A stretch of 64,000 bases of DNA from Mycolicibacterium gadium (GTDB lineage Bacteria; Actinomycetota; Actinomycetes; Mycobacteriales; Mycobacteriaceae), in contig NZ_AP022608.1 of assembly GCF_010728925.1 (NCBI RefSeq), forward strand, positions 4,526,001 through 4,590,000, in the 5' to 3' direction. The position numbers and the translations under genes were made by a program. The notes beneath the pieces are model-generated. The model made no database searches, was not told where the DNA came from, and saw only the letters and a list, made by a program, of their open reading frames with translations. Positions 20,026-28,136 of the stretch are shown in pieces (positions within the stretch are counted from its first letter, which is position 1; each line of letters starts with the position of its first letter).

Positions 20026-20598
20026 ATGAGATCCATCACCGCTGGATCGCGCCGCGGGCTGTTCGCCACGTTCGCCGCGTCCGCCCTCGGCGGCGCCGCG
20101 GTGGTCGCGATGATGGTGTCACCGTCGTCGGCGATGCCGTCAGCAACGGCGGCGCCGGACCCGTGCGCGGCCAGCGAAGTCGCCAGGACGATCGGTGCGG
20201 TCGCCACGTCGACGGGCAATTACCTCGACACGCATCCGCAGACCAACCAGGCACTGACGAGTATCGCCAAGCAGCAGGGCGGGCCGCAGTCGCTCGCCGC
20301 GGTGAAGACCTACTTCGATGCGAACCCGCAAGCGGCCAAGGACATGCAGCAGTTGCAGCAGCCGCTGGCGACTCTGTCGAGCCGGTGCAAGCTTCCGCTG
20401 ACCCTGCCGCAGATGATGGGTCTGATGCAGGCCGCCCAGCAGGCGGCGCCCGGCCTTCCGAGTTTGCCAGGCACCCAGACCAGCTCCTCGGCCGCAGGTG
20501 CCCCAGGTACGGTGTCACCGGCGCAGTCGCCGTCGGCGTCCCCCGTTTCGCAGGGCACCACCTCGCTCCCCGGAGCAGCGATCGCGGGCTTGCCGTAG
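20026..20598 (+). CDS. Secreted heme-binding protein (Rv0203 family hemophore)
   Basis: 190 residues. A signal peptide (GLFATFAASALGGAAVVAMM) precedes a four-helix hemophore core: DPCAASEVARTIGAVATST, YLDTHPQTNQALTSI, VKTYFDANPQAAKDM, LSSRCKLPL. The two Cys fit the conserved disulfide. A Pro/Ser/Thr-rich tail of about 55 residues ends the protein and makes it longer than Rv0203 (about 136). It is thought to shuttle heme to MmpL11/MmpL3; being divergent from mmpL11 fits. The ATG at 20026 has GAGGAG five bases upstream. Confidence 0.88.
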   Translation: MRSITAGSRRGLFATFAASALGGAAVVAMMVSPSSAMPSATAAPDPCAASEVARTIGAVATSTGNYLDTHPQTNQALTSIAKQQGGPQSLAAVKTYFDANPQAAKDMQQLQQPLATLSSRCKLPLTLPQMMGLMQAAQQAAPGLPSLPGTQTSSSAAGAPGTVSPAQSPSASPVSQGTTSLPGAAIAGLP

Positions 20599-20647
20599 CC
20601 TGGGCCGACGCGCGACTCTCGCTGGTAAGGTGATTGAGCTGCGAATT

Positions 20648-20690
20648 CAGACTTTCTTAAGATTCGTTGGCCGCAAGGCAAGAAAGTCTG
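20648..20690. repeat. 11-bp inverted repeat between the two hemophore genes
   Basis: CAGACTTTCTT (20648-20658) and AAGAAAGTCTG (20680-20690) are perfect complements separated by 21 bases. It lies 50 bp after the first hemophore gene and about 80 bp before the second, in an AT-rich stretch. It could be an operator, a terminator stem or an RNA structure. Confidence 0.55.
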
Positions 20691-20717
20691 TGCACATTCT
20701 GATTAGCTTTTGATGTC

Positions 20718-20761
20718 GGTAACCGCCCATGGTTACCTCCTTTCCACTTCCGAAGAAGGAG
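20718..20761 (+). promoter_or_regulatory. Tandem leader hairpins, the second covering the ribosome-binding site
   Basis: GGTAACC (20718-20724) pairs with GGTTACC (20731-20737) over a 6-base loop. Immediately after, CTCCTT (20737-20742) is complementary to AAGGAG (20756-20761), the ribosome-binding site of the gene at 20769. The second pairing could hide the ribosome-binding site. No trigger is evident from sequence. Confidence 0.45.
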
Positions 20762-20768
20762 CTTGTCC

Positions 20769-21167
20769 ATGTTGCTCTCGGCCCGTACTGCCCGACGTGC
20801 GGTAGCTGGCGCGGTGGGCACCGGCGCGATCGCCGGTGCGATGTTCTTCGGCGCCATGCCTCTGGCTTCGGCGCAACCGGCACCTCCTCCGCCACCTCCC
20901 CCACCCAACTGCACCGCGGCCGACCTGGCCGGCGTGGCCTCGGGTGTCTCGGCGGCGACGTCTGCCTACCTGTTCTCGCATCCGGATGTGAACTGGTTCT
21001 TCACCAGCCTCGAAGGTGTGCCGCGCGATGAGGTCCGCGACGACGTTCAGCAGTATCTCGATGCGCACCCGCAGACCAAGGCGGACCTGACCGGGATCCG
21101 CCAGCCGCTCGTCGACCTGAAGAATCGCTGCGGCGACACCAACGGCGACGGCATCGCGGACAGCTAA
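20769..21167 (+). CDS. Second secreted hemophore-related protein
   Basis: 132 residues. A signal peptide (AVGTGAIAGAMFFGAMPLASA) leads to a Pro-rich stretch and a hemophore-like helical core: NCTAADLAGVASGVSAATSAY, FSHPDVNWFFTSLEG, YLDAHPQTKADLTGI, DLKNRCGD. Cys pair spacing matches the gene upstream, so it is a paralogue with a shorter tail. GAAGGAG (20755-20761) serves the ATG at 20769. It probably binds heme or a related ligand outside the cell (inference from the family). Confidence 0.83.
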   Translation: MLLSARTARRAVAGAVGTGAIAGAMFFGAMPLASAQPAPPPPPPPPNCTAADLAGVASGVSAATSAYLFSHPDVNWFFTSLEGVPRDEVRDDVQQYLDAHPQTKADLTGIRQPLVDLKNRCGDTNGDGIADS

Positions 21168-21179
21168 GTCTGCGTTCGG

Positions 21180-21896
21180 GTGCAACAGGAGCCATCCAAG
21201 GGGGAGGGCGCTGGCCGCACCGTCTTGATGGTCGACGACGATCCGGACGTCAGAACTTCGGTTGCGCGAGGTTTGCGCCATTCGGGGTTCGACGTTCGGG
21301 TCGCGGCGACCGGCAAAGAAGCCTTGCGGCTGTTATCGAATGAATCGCACGACGCGCTTGTGCTTGACGTTCAAATGCCAGAACTCGACGGCGTCGCCGT
21401 CGTGACCGCGCTGCGCGCGCTCGGGAACGAGATCCCGATTTGTGTGCTGTCCGCGCGGGACACCGTCAACGACCGGATCGCGGGGTTGGAAGCCGGCGCT
21501 GACGACTACCTGACGAAGCCGTTCGATCTGGGTGAATTGGTGGCGCGCCTGCATGCGCTGTTGCGTCGCGCAGGCCATTCCGACCAGCAATCCGACACGA
21601 TGACCGTCGGCCCGTTGACGATCGACACCGCGCGACGGCTGGTGTTCGCCGGCGGTGAGCGGGTCAATCTGACCAAACGCGAATTCGATCTGCTCGCCGT
21701 GCTGGCCGAGAACGCCGGCGTCGTGCTGAGCCGGCAGCGGTTGCTCGAACTGGTCTGGGGTTACGACTTCGACGTCGACACCAACGTGGCCGACGTCTTC
21801 ATCTCCTACCTGCGGCGCAAGCTCGAACACGACGACCTGCCGCGGGTGATTCACACGGTGCGCGGAATCGGTTATGTCCTGCGGGACGAGTCGTAG
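21180..21896 (+). CDS. OmpR-family response regulator, PrrA-like
   Basis: 238 residues. The receiver domain has the acidic pocket VDDDPDV (Asp19-21), phosphoacceptor Asp63 ([13 protein letters not shown]) and Lys in [11 protein letters not shown]. The winged helix has [20 protein letters not shown] and [19 protein letters not shown], closely resembling PrrA (Rv0903c). M. smegmatis carries extra prrAB-like pairs in its mmpL11-mmpL3 region as I recall, and this is likely the orthologue. The GTG at 21180 follows the hemophore gene by 12 bases, so they may share a transcript. Confidence 0.9.
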   Translation: MQQEPSKGEGAGRTVLMVDDDPDVRTSVARGLRHSGFDVRVAATGKEALRLLSNESHDALVLDVQMPELDGVAVVTALRALGNEIPICVLSARDTVNDRIAGLEAGADDYLTKPFDLGELVARLHALLRRAGHSDQQSDTMTVGPLTIDTARRLVFAGGERVNLTKREFDLLAVLAENAGVVLSRQRLLELVWGYDFDVDTNVADVFISYLRRKLEHDDLPRVIHTVRGIGYVLRDES

Positions 21897-21899
21897 CGG

Positions 21900-23246
21900 G
21901 TGAGACTTCCGCGGTTCCTGCGATCCGCGTCGCTGCGCACCAGAGTTGCCGTCGCGTCGGCAGCCGCAGCGGCCGCGGTGGTCGCAGTGTTCACGATCGC
22001 GACGTCGGTTGTGCTCGCGAATAACGATGCGGCACAACTTGATCGCCGACTCGATTCGATCATCGACGCCAGCATGCGACCAGAACAGCTACAGGATCCG
22101 CGCCGCGGAGTGCTGACGACAGGACGGTCCGAATCCACCGGACAGGTGGTGTTCCAGCGCGGCTTCCAGTTGCCGCCGCTACCGCCGGGCACCGACACGG
22201 TGGAAGTCAACGGCGTCGAGTACCGGGTGCGCACCCTGCCCGTCGATCAGCCCGACGGCGTCCTGATGTCGATCGGTATCCGCGCTGACAGCATTCTGTT
22301 GAGTGCCTCCAGGATTCCGCTGTACGCCGCGGCGGGTCTGCTCACGGTGCTGATCGCCGCGCTGCTGGGATGGGTGCTGGCGGGGCCAGCGATCCGGCCG
22401 CTGCGCAAACTGACCGAACACACCAAGCAGTTGCGCCGGGGCAGCGAGGAGATGCCCAAGGTGCATGGGGCGCGGGAGGCCGAAGACCTGTCCGAGGCGA
22501 TGTCGGCGATGCTGAGCCGACTGACGGCCGCGCAGCGGGCGACCACCAACTCGCTGCAGGCCGCCCAGGATTTCGCGGCCAACGCCGCCCACGAGCTGCG
22601 AACGCCGCTGACGGCGATGCGAGCCGATCTGGACACGTTGCGAATCCACGACCTCCCTGCCGAGGAGCGCGACGAGGTGGTGGCCGACCTGTCCCGGGCG
22701 CAGCGACGGGTGGAGGCGATCATCACCGCGCTAGGGCAGCTGGCGTCAGGTCAGTTGGCGCAAGCCGAAGACCGCGAACTGATCGACATCACCGACATGC
22801 TCGACCGGGTGGCCCGGGAGAACATGCGTCTGCGCGATGACATCGAGATCGTCGTCGAGGCGAAGGACGACCTCGGTGTCATCTGGGGCTGGCCGAGCGG
22901 TCTGCGGCTGGCCGTCGACAATCTGGTGCGCAACGCGATCCAGCACGGCCAGGCGACGCGGATCGTGCTGGAGGCACTGCGGGCGCGCGACGAGATCGTC
23001 ATCATCGTGGACGACAACGGCCGCGGGCTGCCCGCCGAGGAACACAAGACCGTTCTCGGCCGGTTCTCCCGCGGCACCACCGCGGCGCCGGGCGGCTCCG
23101 GGCTCGGCCTCGCGCTCGTGGCGCAACAGGCGGCGCTGCATCGCGGCAGCATCGAGCTGAGCAACGGGCCACTCGGCGGGTTGCGCGCGACCCTGACTGT
23201 GTCAGCCGCGGGTGAGCAGGGCGACCCCGGCGCGCCAGCCGAGTAA
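21900..23246 (+). CDS. Sensor histidine kinase, PrrB-like
   Basis: 448 residues from a GTG three bases after the regulator. Two membrane helices (about 17-40 and 140-165) flank a periplasmic sensor. A HAMP linker is followed by HisKA with His231 (NAAHELRTPLTAM) and an HATPase domain with DNLVRNAIQHG, DDNGRGLP and GGSGLGLAL boxes. It is the cognate partner of the preceding response regulator. The signal is unknown; location between heme and mycolate transport genes suggests envelope sensing. The 3' end overlaps a convergent gene by 45 bases. Confidence 0.92.
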   Translation: MRLPRFLRSASLRTRVAVASAAAAAAVVAVFTIATSVVLANNDAAQLDRRLDSIIDASMRPEQLQDPRRGVLTTGRSESTGQVVFQRGFQLPPLPPGTDTVEVNGVEYRVRTLPVDQPDGVLMSIGIRADSILLSASRIPLYAAAGLLTVLIAALLGWVLAGPAIRPLRKLTEHTKQLRRGSEEMPKVHGAREAEDLSEAMSAMLSRLTAAQRATTNSLQAAQDFAANAAHELRTPLTAMRADLDTLRIHDLPAEERDEVVADLSRAQRRVEAIITALGQLASGQLAQAEDRELIDITDMLDRVARENMRLRDDIEIVVEAKDDLGVIWGWPSGLRLAVDNLVRNAIQHGQATRIVLEALRARDEIVIIVDDNGRGLPAEEHKTVLGRFSRGTTAAPGGSGLGLALVAQQAALHRGSIELSNGPLGGLRATLTVSAAGEQGDPGAPAE

Positions 23247-23579
23247 TAGCAGGGCCGTCGAAAGTGACGCCACGACAATGAAACTCGGCGCCGTACCGGC
23301 CGAGGTGAGCTTACGTAGCAGCATGCCCACGACCACGGTGGACAACCACACCGCCACGCCGGAGGGCACCAGTGCGGCCGGACGTTGCCAGGCCCTCGAC
23401 AACAGCCAGCCGGTAAGCGTGCCGACCAAGAACGGCCAGGCCGTCTCGGCGATGCCGGAAAGCGTCAACCCTTCGGCGTGACTGCGCCGGCCGATCGTGC
23501 AGAAGACGACGACGCAGACGACGTCGGTCGCCAACGCGGTCAACGCGGGGCGGGCCTGCTCGGCGCTATCGATCGGCAT
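23202..23579 (-). CDS. DUF3054 membrane protein
   Basis: 125 residues with four predicted membrane segments: LATDVVCVVVFCTIG, AWPFLVGTLTGWLLS, LVPSGVAVWLSTVVVGMLL and FIVVASLSTALLLLG. It matches the DUF3054 family, small actinobacterial integral membrane proteins with no assigned role. Its start overlaps the M23 gene's 3' end by 14 bases (both minus) and its 3' end overlaps the kinase. Confidence 0.82.
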   Translation of the reverse strand: MPIDSAEQARPALTALATDVVCVVVFCTIGRRSHAEGLTLSGIAETAWPFLVGTLTGWLLSRAWQRPAALVPSGVAVWLSTVVVGMLLRKLTSAGTAPSFIVVASLSTALLLLGWRAGVALLTRG

Positions 23580-24837
23580 AGGTCATCACATCCAGTTCCA
23601 TTGGCATGACGCTGTTTTCGTCACGGGCGATGAATCCGGGTTGCAAGGGCGCGGGTTTACCCTCGAACAGCACGTTCAGGTTGTCCGCCGGTTCGGACAC
23701 CTTCGAGTCGAGACGGAATTCGGTGAACACGAAGGGAAGGCCGTTCGAGCGCAACGGATCCGGTGTGCTCATGACATGGAAGTGCAGATGCGGTGCATCG
23801 CTGTTGCCGGTGTTGCCGACCGCGCCGATCACTTGGCCGGCGGTGAGGCGGTCGCCGACCTCTACTTTGACCGCGCCTGTCTTGATGTGGGCGTACAACG
23901 CATAGTTGCCATCCCCGAGATCCTGCACGATGTGGTTTCCGGCGTACTGATTCAACTCCAGTCCGGTGGGGCTCGCACCGGGGATCTGCTCGGGCAGCCC
24001 GTCGACGGCCGCGACGACCGGTCCGTCGGAGACGGCGCGGATGTCAGCGCCGAAGTAGGAGTAGCTACTCAGCTTCGAACGGTCGCCGGAGAACAGCGCT
24101 CCGTCCGGCCGAAGCTGGACATAGTCGATCGCGTACCGCTCGGCCGCCCACAGTTGGCCGTCAATCGGGTTGAGCGCCATCCGGTGTGCGCTGGTGCCAC
24201 TGGGGGCACCTCCCGGCCGCAGGCCAGGGGGACAGCCGTCGCCGTCCAGCCAGTCCGGCCCTGACAGTGGCGGCGAGATCGCGATCGGCTTGCGGGACTG
24301 TACCGCTGTCGCCGCGATGTCGATGGTCATGGTTGCCGGGAACAGGGGCGGTTTCGGGTCGGACAGCGACAGGCTGACGGCGTGTACCAACTGCTCCGGT
24401 ACGGCGGCATCCTTTTCCAACGCGACGTCGAGCCAAACAATGGCCGTCTGCGCCGGCCCGATTTTAGTTGTCGGCGTTGGGCTTCCGACCACGCGCGTCC
24501 AGTCGGCGAGTCGCTCGCCGGCCAGTTTGAGCAGCGAGACGTCGCGGTCCAGCACCGCCAGCGAGGTCAGTGCCACCTCCTGGGAGAGCACATTGGTCAG
24601 CTGAACCTCATAGGCCAGGTGCACACGACCGTCGGTCGCGGGCACGGGGATCGGCGGCGCGATCACACTGCCGACCAGCGGCGTCGCCATCGGCTGCTGT
24701 GGCCCGCGGATCGGCCCGGCATTGGTGGTTGGGGAAGTCAATGTCGTCGACGGCGCCGGTGGCTCCGACGAGGACGAGCAGCCGACGGCGAGCAGCACTG
24801 AGACGCCGAAAAGCGCAGCGGCATAGCGGGTACGCAT
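23566..24837 (-). CDS. M23-like peptidase-domain lipoprotein
   Basis: 423 residues. The lipoprotein signal LFGVSVLLAVGCSSSS has its lipobox Cys at residue 20. A beta-rich region of about 200 residues precedes a C-terminal LytM/M23 fold, recognised by VVAAVDGLPEQIPG, GNHIVQDLGDGNYALYAHI, GQVIGAVGNTGNS and HLHFHVM. The HLHFH and preceding His are kept, but the usual first zinc motif HxGxD is not evident (YAIDYVQL stands where it would be expected), so peptidoglycan hydrolase activity is uncertain. Confidence 0.82.
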   Translation of the reverse strand: MRTRYAAALFGVSVLLAVGCSSSSEPPAPSTTLTSPTTNAGPIRGPQQPMATPLVGSVIAPPIPVPATDGRVHLAYEVQLTNVLSQEVALTSLAVLDRDVSLLKLAGERLADWTRVVGSPTPTTKIGPAQTAIVWLDVALEKDAAVPEQLVHAVSLSLSDPKPPLFPATMTIDIAATAVQSRKPIAISPPLSGPDWLDGDGCPPGLRPGGAPSGTSAHRMALNPIDGQLWAAERYAIDYVQLRPDGALFSGDRSKLSSYSYFGADIRAVSDGPVVAAVDGLPEQIPGASPTGLELNQYAGNHIVQDLGDGNYALYAHIKTGAVKVEVGDRLTAGQVIGAVGNTGNSDAPHLHFHVMSTPDPLRSNGLPFVFTEFRLDSKVSEPADNLNVLFEGKPAPLQPGFIARDENSVMPMELDVMTYADR

Positions 24838-24855
24838 GGGCGAGGTGATTACCTT

Positions 24856-25917
24856 CTACGAGTCGGGGTCGGCGTCGGGATCGAGCTCGGCCTCGGTGCG
24901 GAACATGAAGAAGAACACCACCCAGCCGATGGCGGCGATGAAGATCCAGCTGACCATCCGATAGATGAGCATGGCGGAAATCGCTGAGGCCAAGGTCATT
25001 CCACTGGAGACCAGCCCCGGCACCAGGACCGCCTCGACCACCAGCAGCCCACCGGGCATCAGCGGGATCGATCCGACGGCGCGGGCGGCGACGTAGGCCA
25101 CCACCACACCGAGCAGCGACGGCTTTCCGCCTGCGGCGAAGCACGCGAACAGCAGCGTGCCCACGCCGGTGACGAGCGTCATCATCGACCACACGAACGC
25201 CACGCCGAGCTGGCGCCTGGTCAGGTTCACCGACTCGAGCTGAGCGAGGGTTTCGCGCCATTTGGCGAGCCCTTTGTCCGCCGGTTTGGCGCGCACGTAG
25301 TTGACCCACGACAGCACGCGCACCCCGACACCGTCGAGCAGGTCCGGCCGCGATGCGACGGCCTGGGCCAGCACGATCAACATGATGAACCCGGCGAGGG
25401 TGAAGATGAGCGAGAACGGATTGTGTTTCGCGCCAAGGAAGAAGGCGCTGCCGATCCCGAGCAGCGTCAGGCTGGTGACTTGCAGTGCACCCGACATCAC
25501 CAACTGCCATGACGCGATCACCGGGCTTGCGCCCCACCTGCGCTGCTGGCGGTAGATGAACGTCGCCGAAAGCACCGGGCCGCCTGGCAACGTCGTGCTC
25601 AGCGAGTTGCCCGCATAGAACGCCGCCTGCGAGCGCCACTGGTGTACGGGCACGCACGCGGACCGCAGTAGCTTGCGCTGGATGTCGCCGAAGAAGTGCA
25701 TCGACGCCATCGCCGCGCCCACCGCGGCCAGCACCCACCACCAGTTCGCGGAGTACAAGCTGCGCCAGGCGTTGGCGAGCTGATCGCGTACCAGCGTCAG
25801 TTCGACGGACAGCACGACGACGGCCACGGCGATGATCGCCCACCGCAGCCACCAGTACTTGCCGCGCGCGGGGCGGTCCTGACCGCGGGACTCGCGCGCC
25901 GGCGCGTCGTGCGACAC
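24856..25917 (-). CDS. Integral membrane protein, lysylphosphatidylglycerol synthase TM-region family (Rv0204c)
   Basis: 353 residues from a GTG at 25917. About eight membrane helices fit the UPF0104/YbhN fold (flippase-like region of MprF), with the family signatures YAGNSLSTTLPGGPVLSATF and AARAVGSIPLMPGGLLVVEA. The family is associated with membrane lipid movement or synthesis. There is no catalytic synthase domain. It lies 18 bases upstream of the M23 lipoprotein and both probably form one operon with DUF3054. Rv0204c is longer at the N-terminus as I recall. Confidence 0.85.
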   Translation of the reverse strand: MSHDAPARESRGQDRPARGKYWWLRWAIIAVAVVVLSVELTLVRDQLANAWRSLYSANWWWVLAAVGAAMASMHFFGDIQRKLLRSACVPVHQWRSQAAFYAGNSLSTTLPGGPVLSATFIYRQQRRWGASPVIASWQLVMSGALQVTSLTLLGIGSAFFLGAKHNPFSLIFTLAGFIMLIVLAQAVASRPDLLDGVGVRVLSWVNYVRAKPADKGLAKWRETLAQLESVNLTRRQLGVAFVWSMMTLVTGVGTLLFACFAAGGKPSLLGVVVAYVAARAVGSIPLMPGGLLVVEAVLVPGLVSSGMTLASAISAMLIYRMVSWIFIAAIGWVVFFFMFRTEAELDPDADPDS

Positions 25918-25994
25918 GCCCTACAGGGTAAGGCGTGGGGCGACGGTTTCCCGAGATACCGGGTACGCGCGGGGCGGGCCGTTACGCTGGCGGG

Positions 25995-27143
25995 ATGTCC
26001 GCGGGTCTATCTGACGCAGACCTGGCGGTCAGCCCGCTGGTCCGCAAGGCCGCGGCGTGGTCGTGGCGGCTGCTGGTCATCGGTGCCGCAATCTTCGCGG
26101 TGCTGTGGGTGGTCAAGCGGCTCGAGCTGATCGTCGTGCCGATCGCCCTGGCGACGATGGTGGCGGCGCTGCTGCTGCCCGCGGTCGACTTCCTCGATCG
26201 CGTTGGCCTTCCGCGCGGCGTCGCGGTCGCTTTGATGCTGCTGTCCGGATTCGCGGTCGTCGGCGGCATTCTCACCTTCGTCGTAAGCCAGTTCATCGAG
26301 GGTTTGCCCGCTCTTGCCGAGCAGGTGGGCCAGAGCATCGAGGGTCTGGGTAACTGGCTGTCCAGCGGTCCCTTGCATGTCGGCGGCGACCAGATCAAGC
26401 AGGCCCGCGAGACCGCCCTCGAGGCGCTGCGTGACAACCAGGAGAGGGTGACCAGTGGGGCGCTGTCGACGGCGGGCACCCTCACCGAGATCATCACCGG
26501 CGCCCTGCTCGTGCTCTTCACCCTGATCTTCCTGCTGCACGGCGGGCGCAACATCTTCGGGTTCGTCACAAAGATCTTCCCCGAGAACGTGCAGCCGCGC
26601 GTCCATGAGGCCGGCCGGGCGGGGTTCCGGTCGCTCATCGGCTATGTGCGCGCGACGTTCCTGGTGGCGCTCGTCGACGCGGTGGGTATCGGCACCGGCC
26701 TGGCCATCATGGGCATCCCGCTGGCACTTCCGCTGGCGTCGCTGGTGTTTCTCGGTGCGTTCATCCCGCTGGTCGGGGCGGTGGTCGCCGGTTTCCTGGC
26801 CGTCATCGTCGCGCTGATCGCCAAAGGCTTGATTTATGCGCTCATCACCCTCGGACTGATCATCGCCGTCCAACAGCTCGAGGGGCACGTGTTGCAGCCG
26901 CTGGTGATGGGTCGTGCGGTGTCGATCCATCCGCTGGCCGTCGTGCTGGCCATCGCCGCGGGCGGCATCACGGCGGGCATCGTCGGGGCGCTGCTCGCGG
27001 TGCCTGCGGTCGCGTTCCTCAACAGTGCGGCGAGGGTGCTGCTCGCCAGGGATCCCGCGGCAGAGGAGGCCGCGCAGGCCACCGGGGACGAAGCCGTCAT
27101 CCAGGCCACCCCCGATGACGTCGGGGGCAGCGGCGAAGACTAG
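25995..27143 (+). CDS. AI-2E family transporter (Rv0205)
   Basis: 382 residues. Eight membrane helices and the AI-2E signature: long helix [55 protein letters not shown], and [21 protein letters not shown] near the end. Named for autoinducer-2 export, but many members exchange ions or protons; the substrate here is unknown. A charged Ala/Glu tail ends the protein. The ATG at 25995 agrees with the usual length. Confidence 0.9.
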   Translation: MSAGLSDADLAVSPLVRKAAAWSWRLLVIGAAIFAVLWVVKRLELIVVPIALATMVAALLLPAVDFLDRVGLPRGVAVALMLLSGFAVVGGILTFVVSQFIEGLPALAEQVGQSIEGLGNWLSSGPLHVGGDQIKQARETALEALRDNQERVTSGALSTAGTLTEIITGALLVLFTLIFLLHGGRNIFGFVTKIFPENVQPRVHEAGRAGFRSLIGYVRATFLVALVDAVGIGTGLAIMGIPLALPLASLVFLGAFIPLVGAVVAGFLAVIVALIAKGLIYALITLGLIIAVQQLEGHVLQPLVMGRAVSIHPLAVVLAIAAGGITAGIVGALLAVPAVAFLNSAARVLLARDPAAEEAAQATGDEAVIQATPDDVGGSGED

Positions 27144-27152
27144 ATCGCCGAT

Positions 27153-27198
27153 GTAACCGCACGGCGCTGTTTCGGGCAGAATCGCGCCCTGGGGTTAC
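27153..27198. repeat. 46-bp palindromic repeat, copy 1
   Basis: Starts GTAACC and ends GGTTAC. The first and last 15 bases are complementary at 13 positions, so it can fold back. Copy 2 at 28076-28121 is in the same orientation and identical at 42 of 46 positions. It lies between the AI-2E gene and the AbiEi/DUF559 gene. Confidence 0.85.
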
Positions 27199-27237
27199 AC
27201 ACGCGGGGATGTCAGCGTCCCTATGCAGAATCCGGCC

Positions 27238-28125
27238 ATGAATCAACCTTTTGTGGGCAGTGCAGCGACGGCTGCCGGAGCGCTGACGCGCCACGCGCTG
27301 CGCCGCGACTTCATCGCGCTGCACAAGGACATATACCTGGACAAGAACACACCGGTCACTCCCGTCATTCGGGCCAAGGCGGCTTGGCTGAGGTCTCGAC
27401 GCCGCGGCGTTCTTGCTGGCTTGTCGGCATCTGCGTTGCATGGCGCCCGGTGGATCGACGCGAGCTTGCCCGCAGCGATCATCGACACCAATCGCAGGCG
27501 TGCTGAAGGCGTCAATGCGTGGGCTGACTCCATCGAGAGTGACGAGATCTGCGTTGTCGACGGCATGCAGGTGACCAATCCGGCGAGAACCGCCCTCGAC
27601 CTCGCGTGTCGGTACCCGGTCGACTCGGCGGTCGCCACGATCGACGCGCTCGCCCGGGCGACCCGCCTGAAGATGGCCGATGTCGAGTTGTTGGCCGATC
27701 GGTATCGCGGCCGCCACGGCATCCCGAAGGCACGCAAGACTTTGGCACTCGTCGACGCAGGCGCGGAATCGCCGCGGGAAACATGGCTACGCCTGGTTCT
27801 CATCCGGAACGAATTTCCCCGCCCCACAACACAAATACCCGTGTACGACGGTTACGGCACACTCGTCGCCGAACTCGACATGGGCTGGGAGGACATAAAG
27901 GTGGCGGCCGAGTACGAAGGTGACCACCACAGGACCGACCCCGAGGTGTTCAACAAAGGCATCAGACGGCATGACGATCTCACCGACCTTGGCTGGCTCG
28001 TCGTACGAGTCACCAAACGGGACACCGAAGGTGCCGTCATCGGCCGGGTCGCCACCGCCTTCGCCCGTCGCGGGGGTAACCGCACGGCGAGATTTCGGGC
28101 GGAATCGCGCCCTGGGGTTACATGA
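27238..28125 (+). CDS. AbiEi-like N-terminal domain fused to a DUF559/Vsr-like nuclease fold
   Basis: 295 residues from the ATG at 27238; an ATG at 27223 is also possible. The N-terminal part resembles the type IV antitoxin AbiEi family (LTRHALRRDFIALHKDIYL, RRGVLAGLSASALHG). The C-terminal part resembles DUF559 endonuclease-like folds (ETWLRLVLIRNEFPRP, ELDMGWEDIKV, AAEYEGDHHR, LGWLVVRVTKRD) with acidic residues in plausible PD-(D/E)xK positions. Such proteins are numerous in mycobacteria; nuclease activity is not shown. The last 16 codons are encoded by repeat copy 2. No toxin partner is adjacent. Confidence 0.78.
   Translation: MNQPFVGSAATAAGALTRHALRRDFIALHKDIYLDKNTPVTPVIRAKAAWLRSRRRGVLAGLSASALHGARWIDASLPAAIIDTNRRRAEGVNAWADSIESDEICVVDGMQVTNPARTALDLACRYPVDSAVATIDALARATRLKMADVELLADRYRGRHGIPKARKTLALVDAGAESPRETWLRLVLIRNEFPRPTTQIPVYDGYGTLVAELDMGWEDIKVAAEYEGDHHRTDPEVFNKGIRRHDDLTDLGWLVVRVTKRDTEGAVIGRVATAFARRGGNRTARFRAESRPGVT
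28076..28121. repeat. 46-bp palindromic repeat, copy 2 (inside the 3' end of the AbiEi/DUF559 gene)
   Basis: Differs from copy 1 at four positions, three of them consecutive. It supplies the final codons of the gene (ending RAESRPGVT) and lies 15 bp from the mmpL3 stop, so it is well placed to terminate both convergent transcripts. Confidence 0.85.
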
Positions 28126-28136
28126 GCCGACGCGCT

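Noticed and set aside
27238..28125. Complete type IV toxin-antitoxin system
   Set aside because: Only the AbiEi-like domain is present, fused to a nuclease-like fold; no AbiEii-type toxin gene is adjacent.
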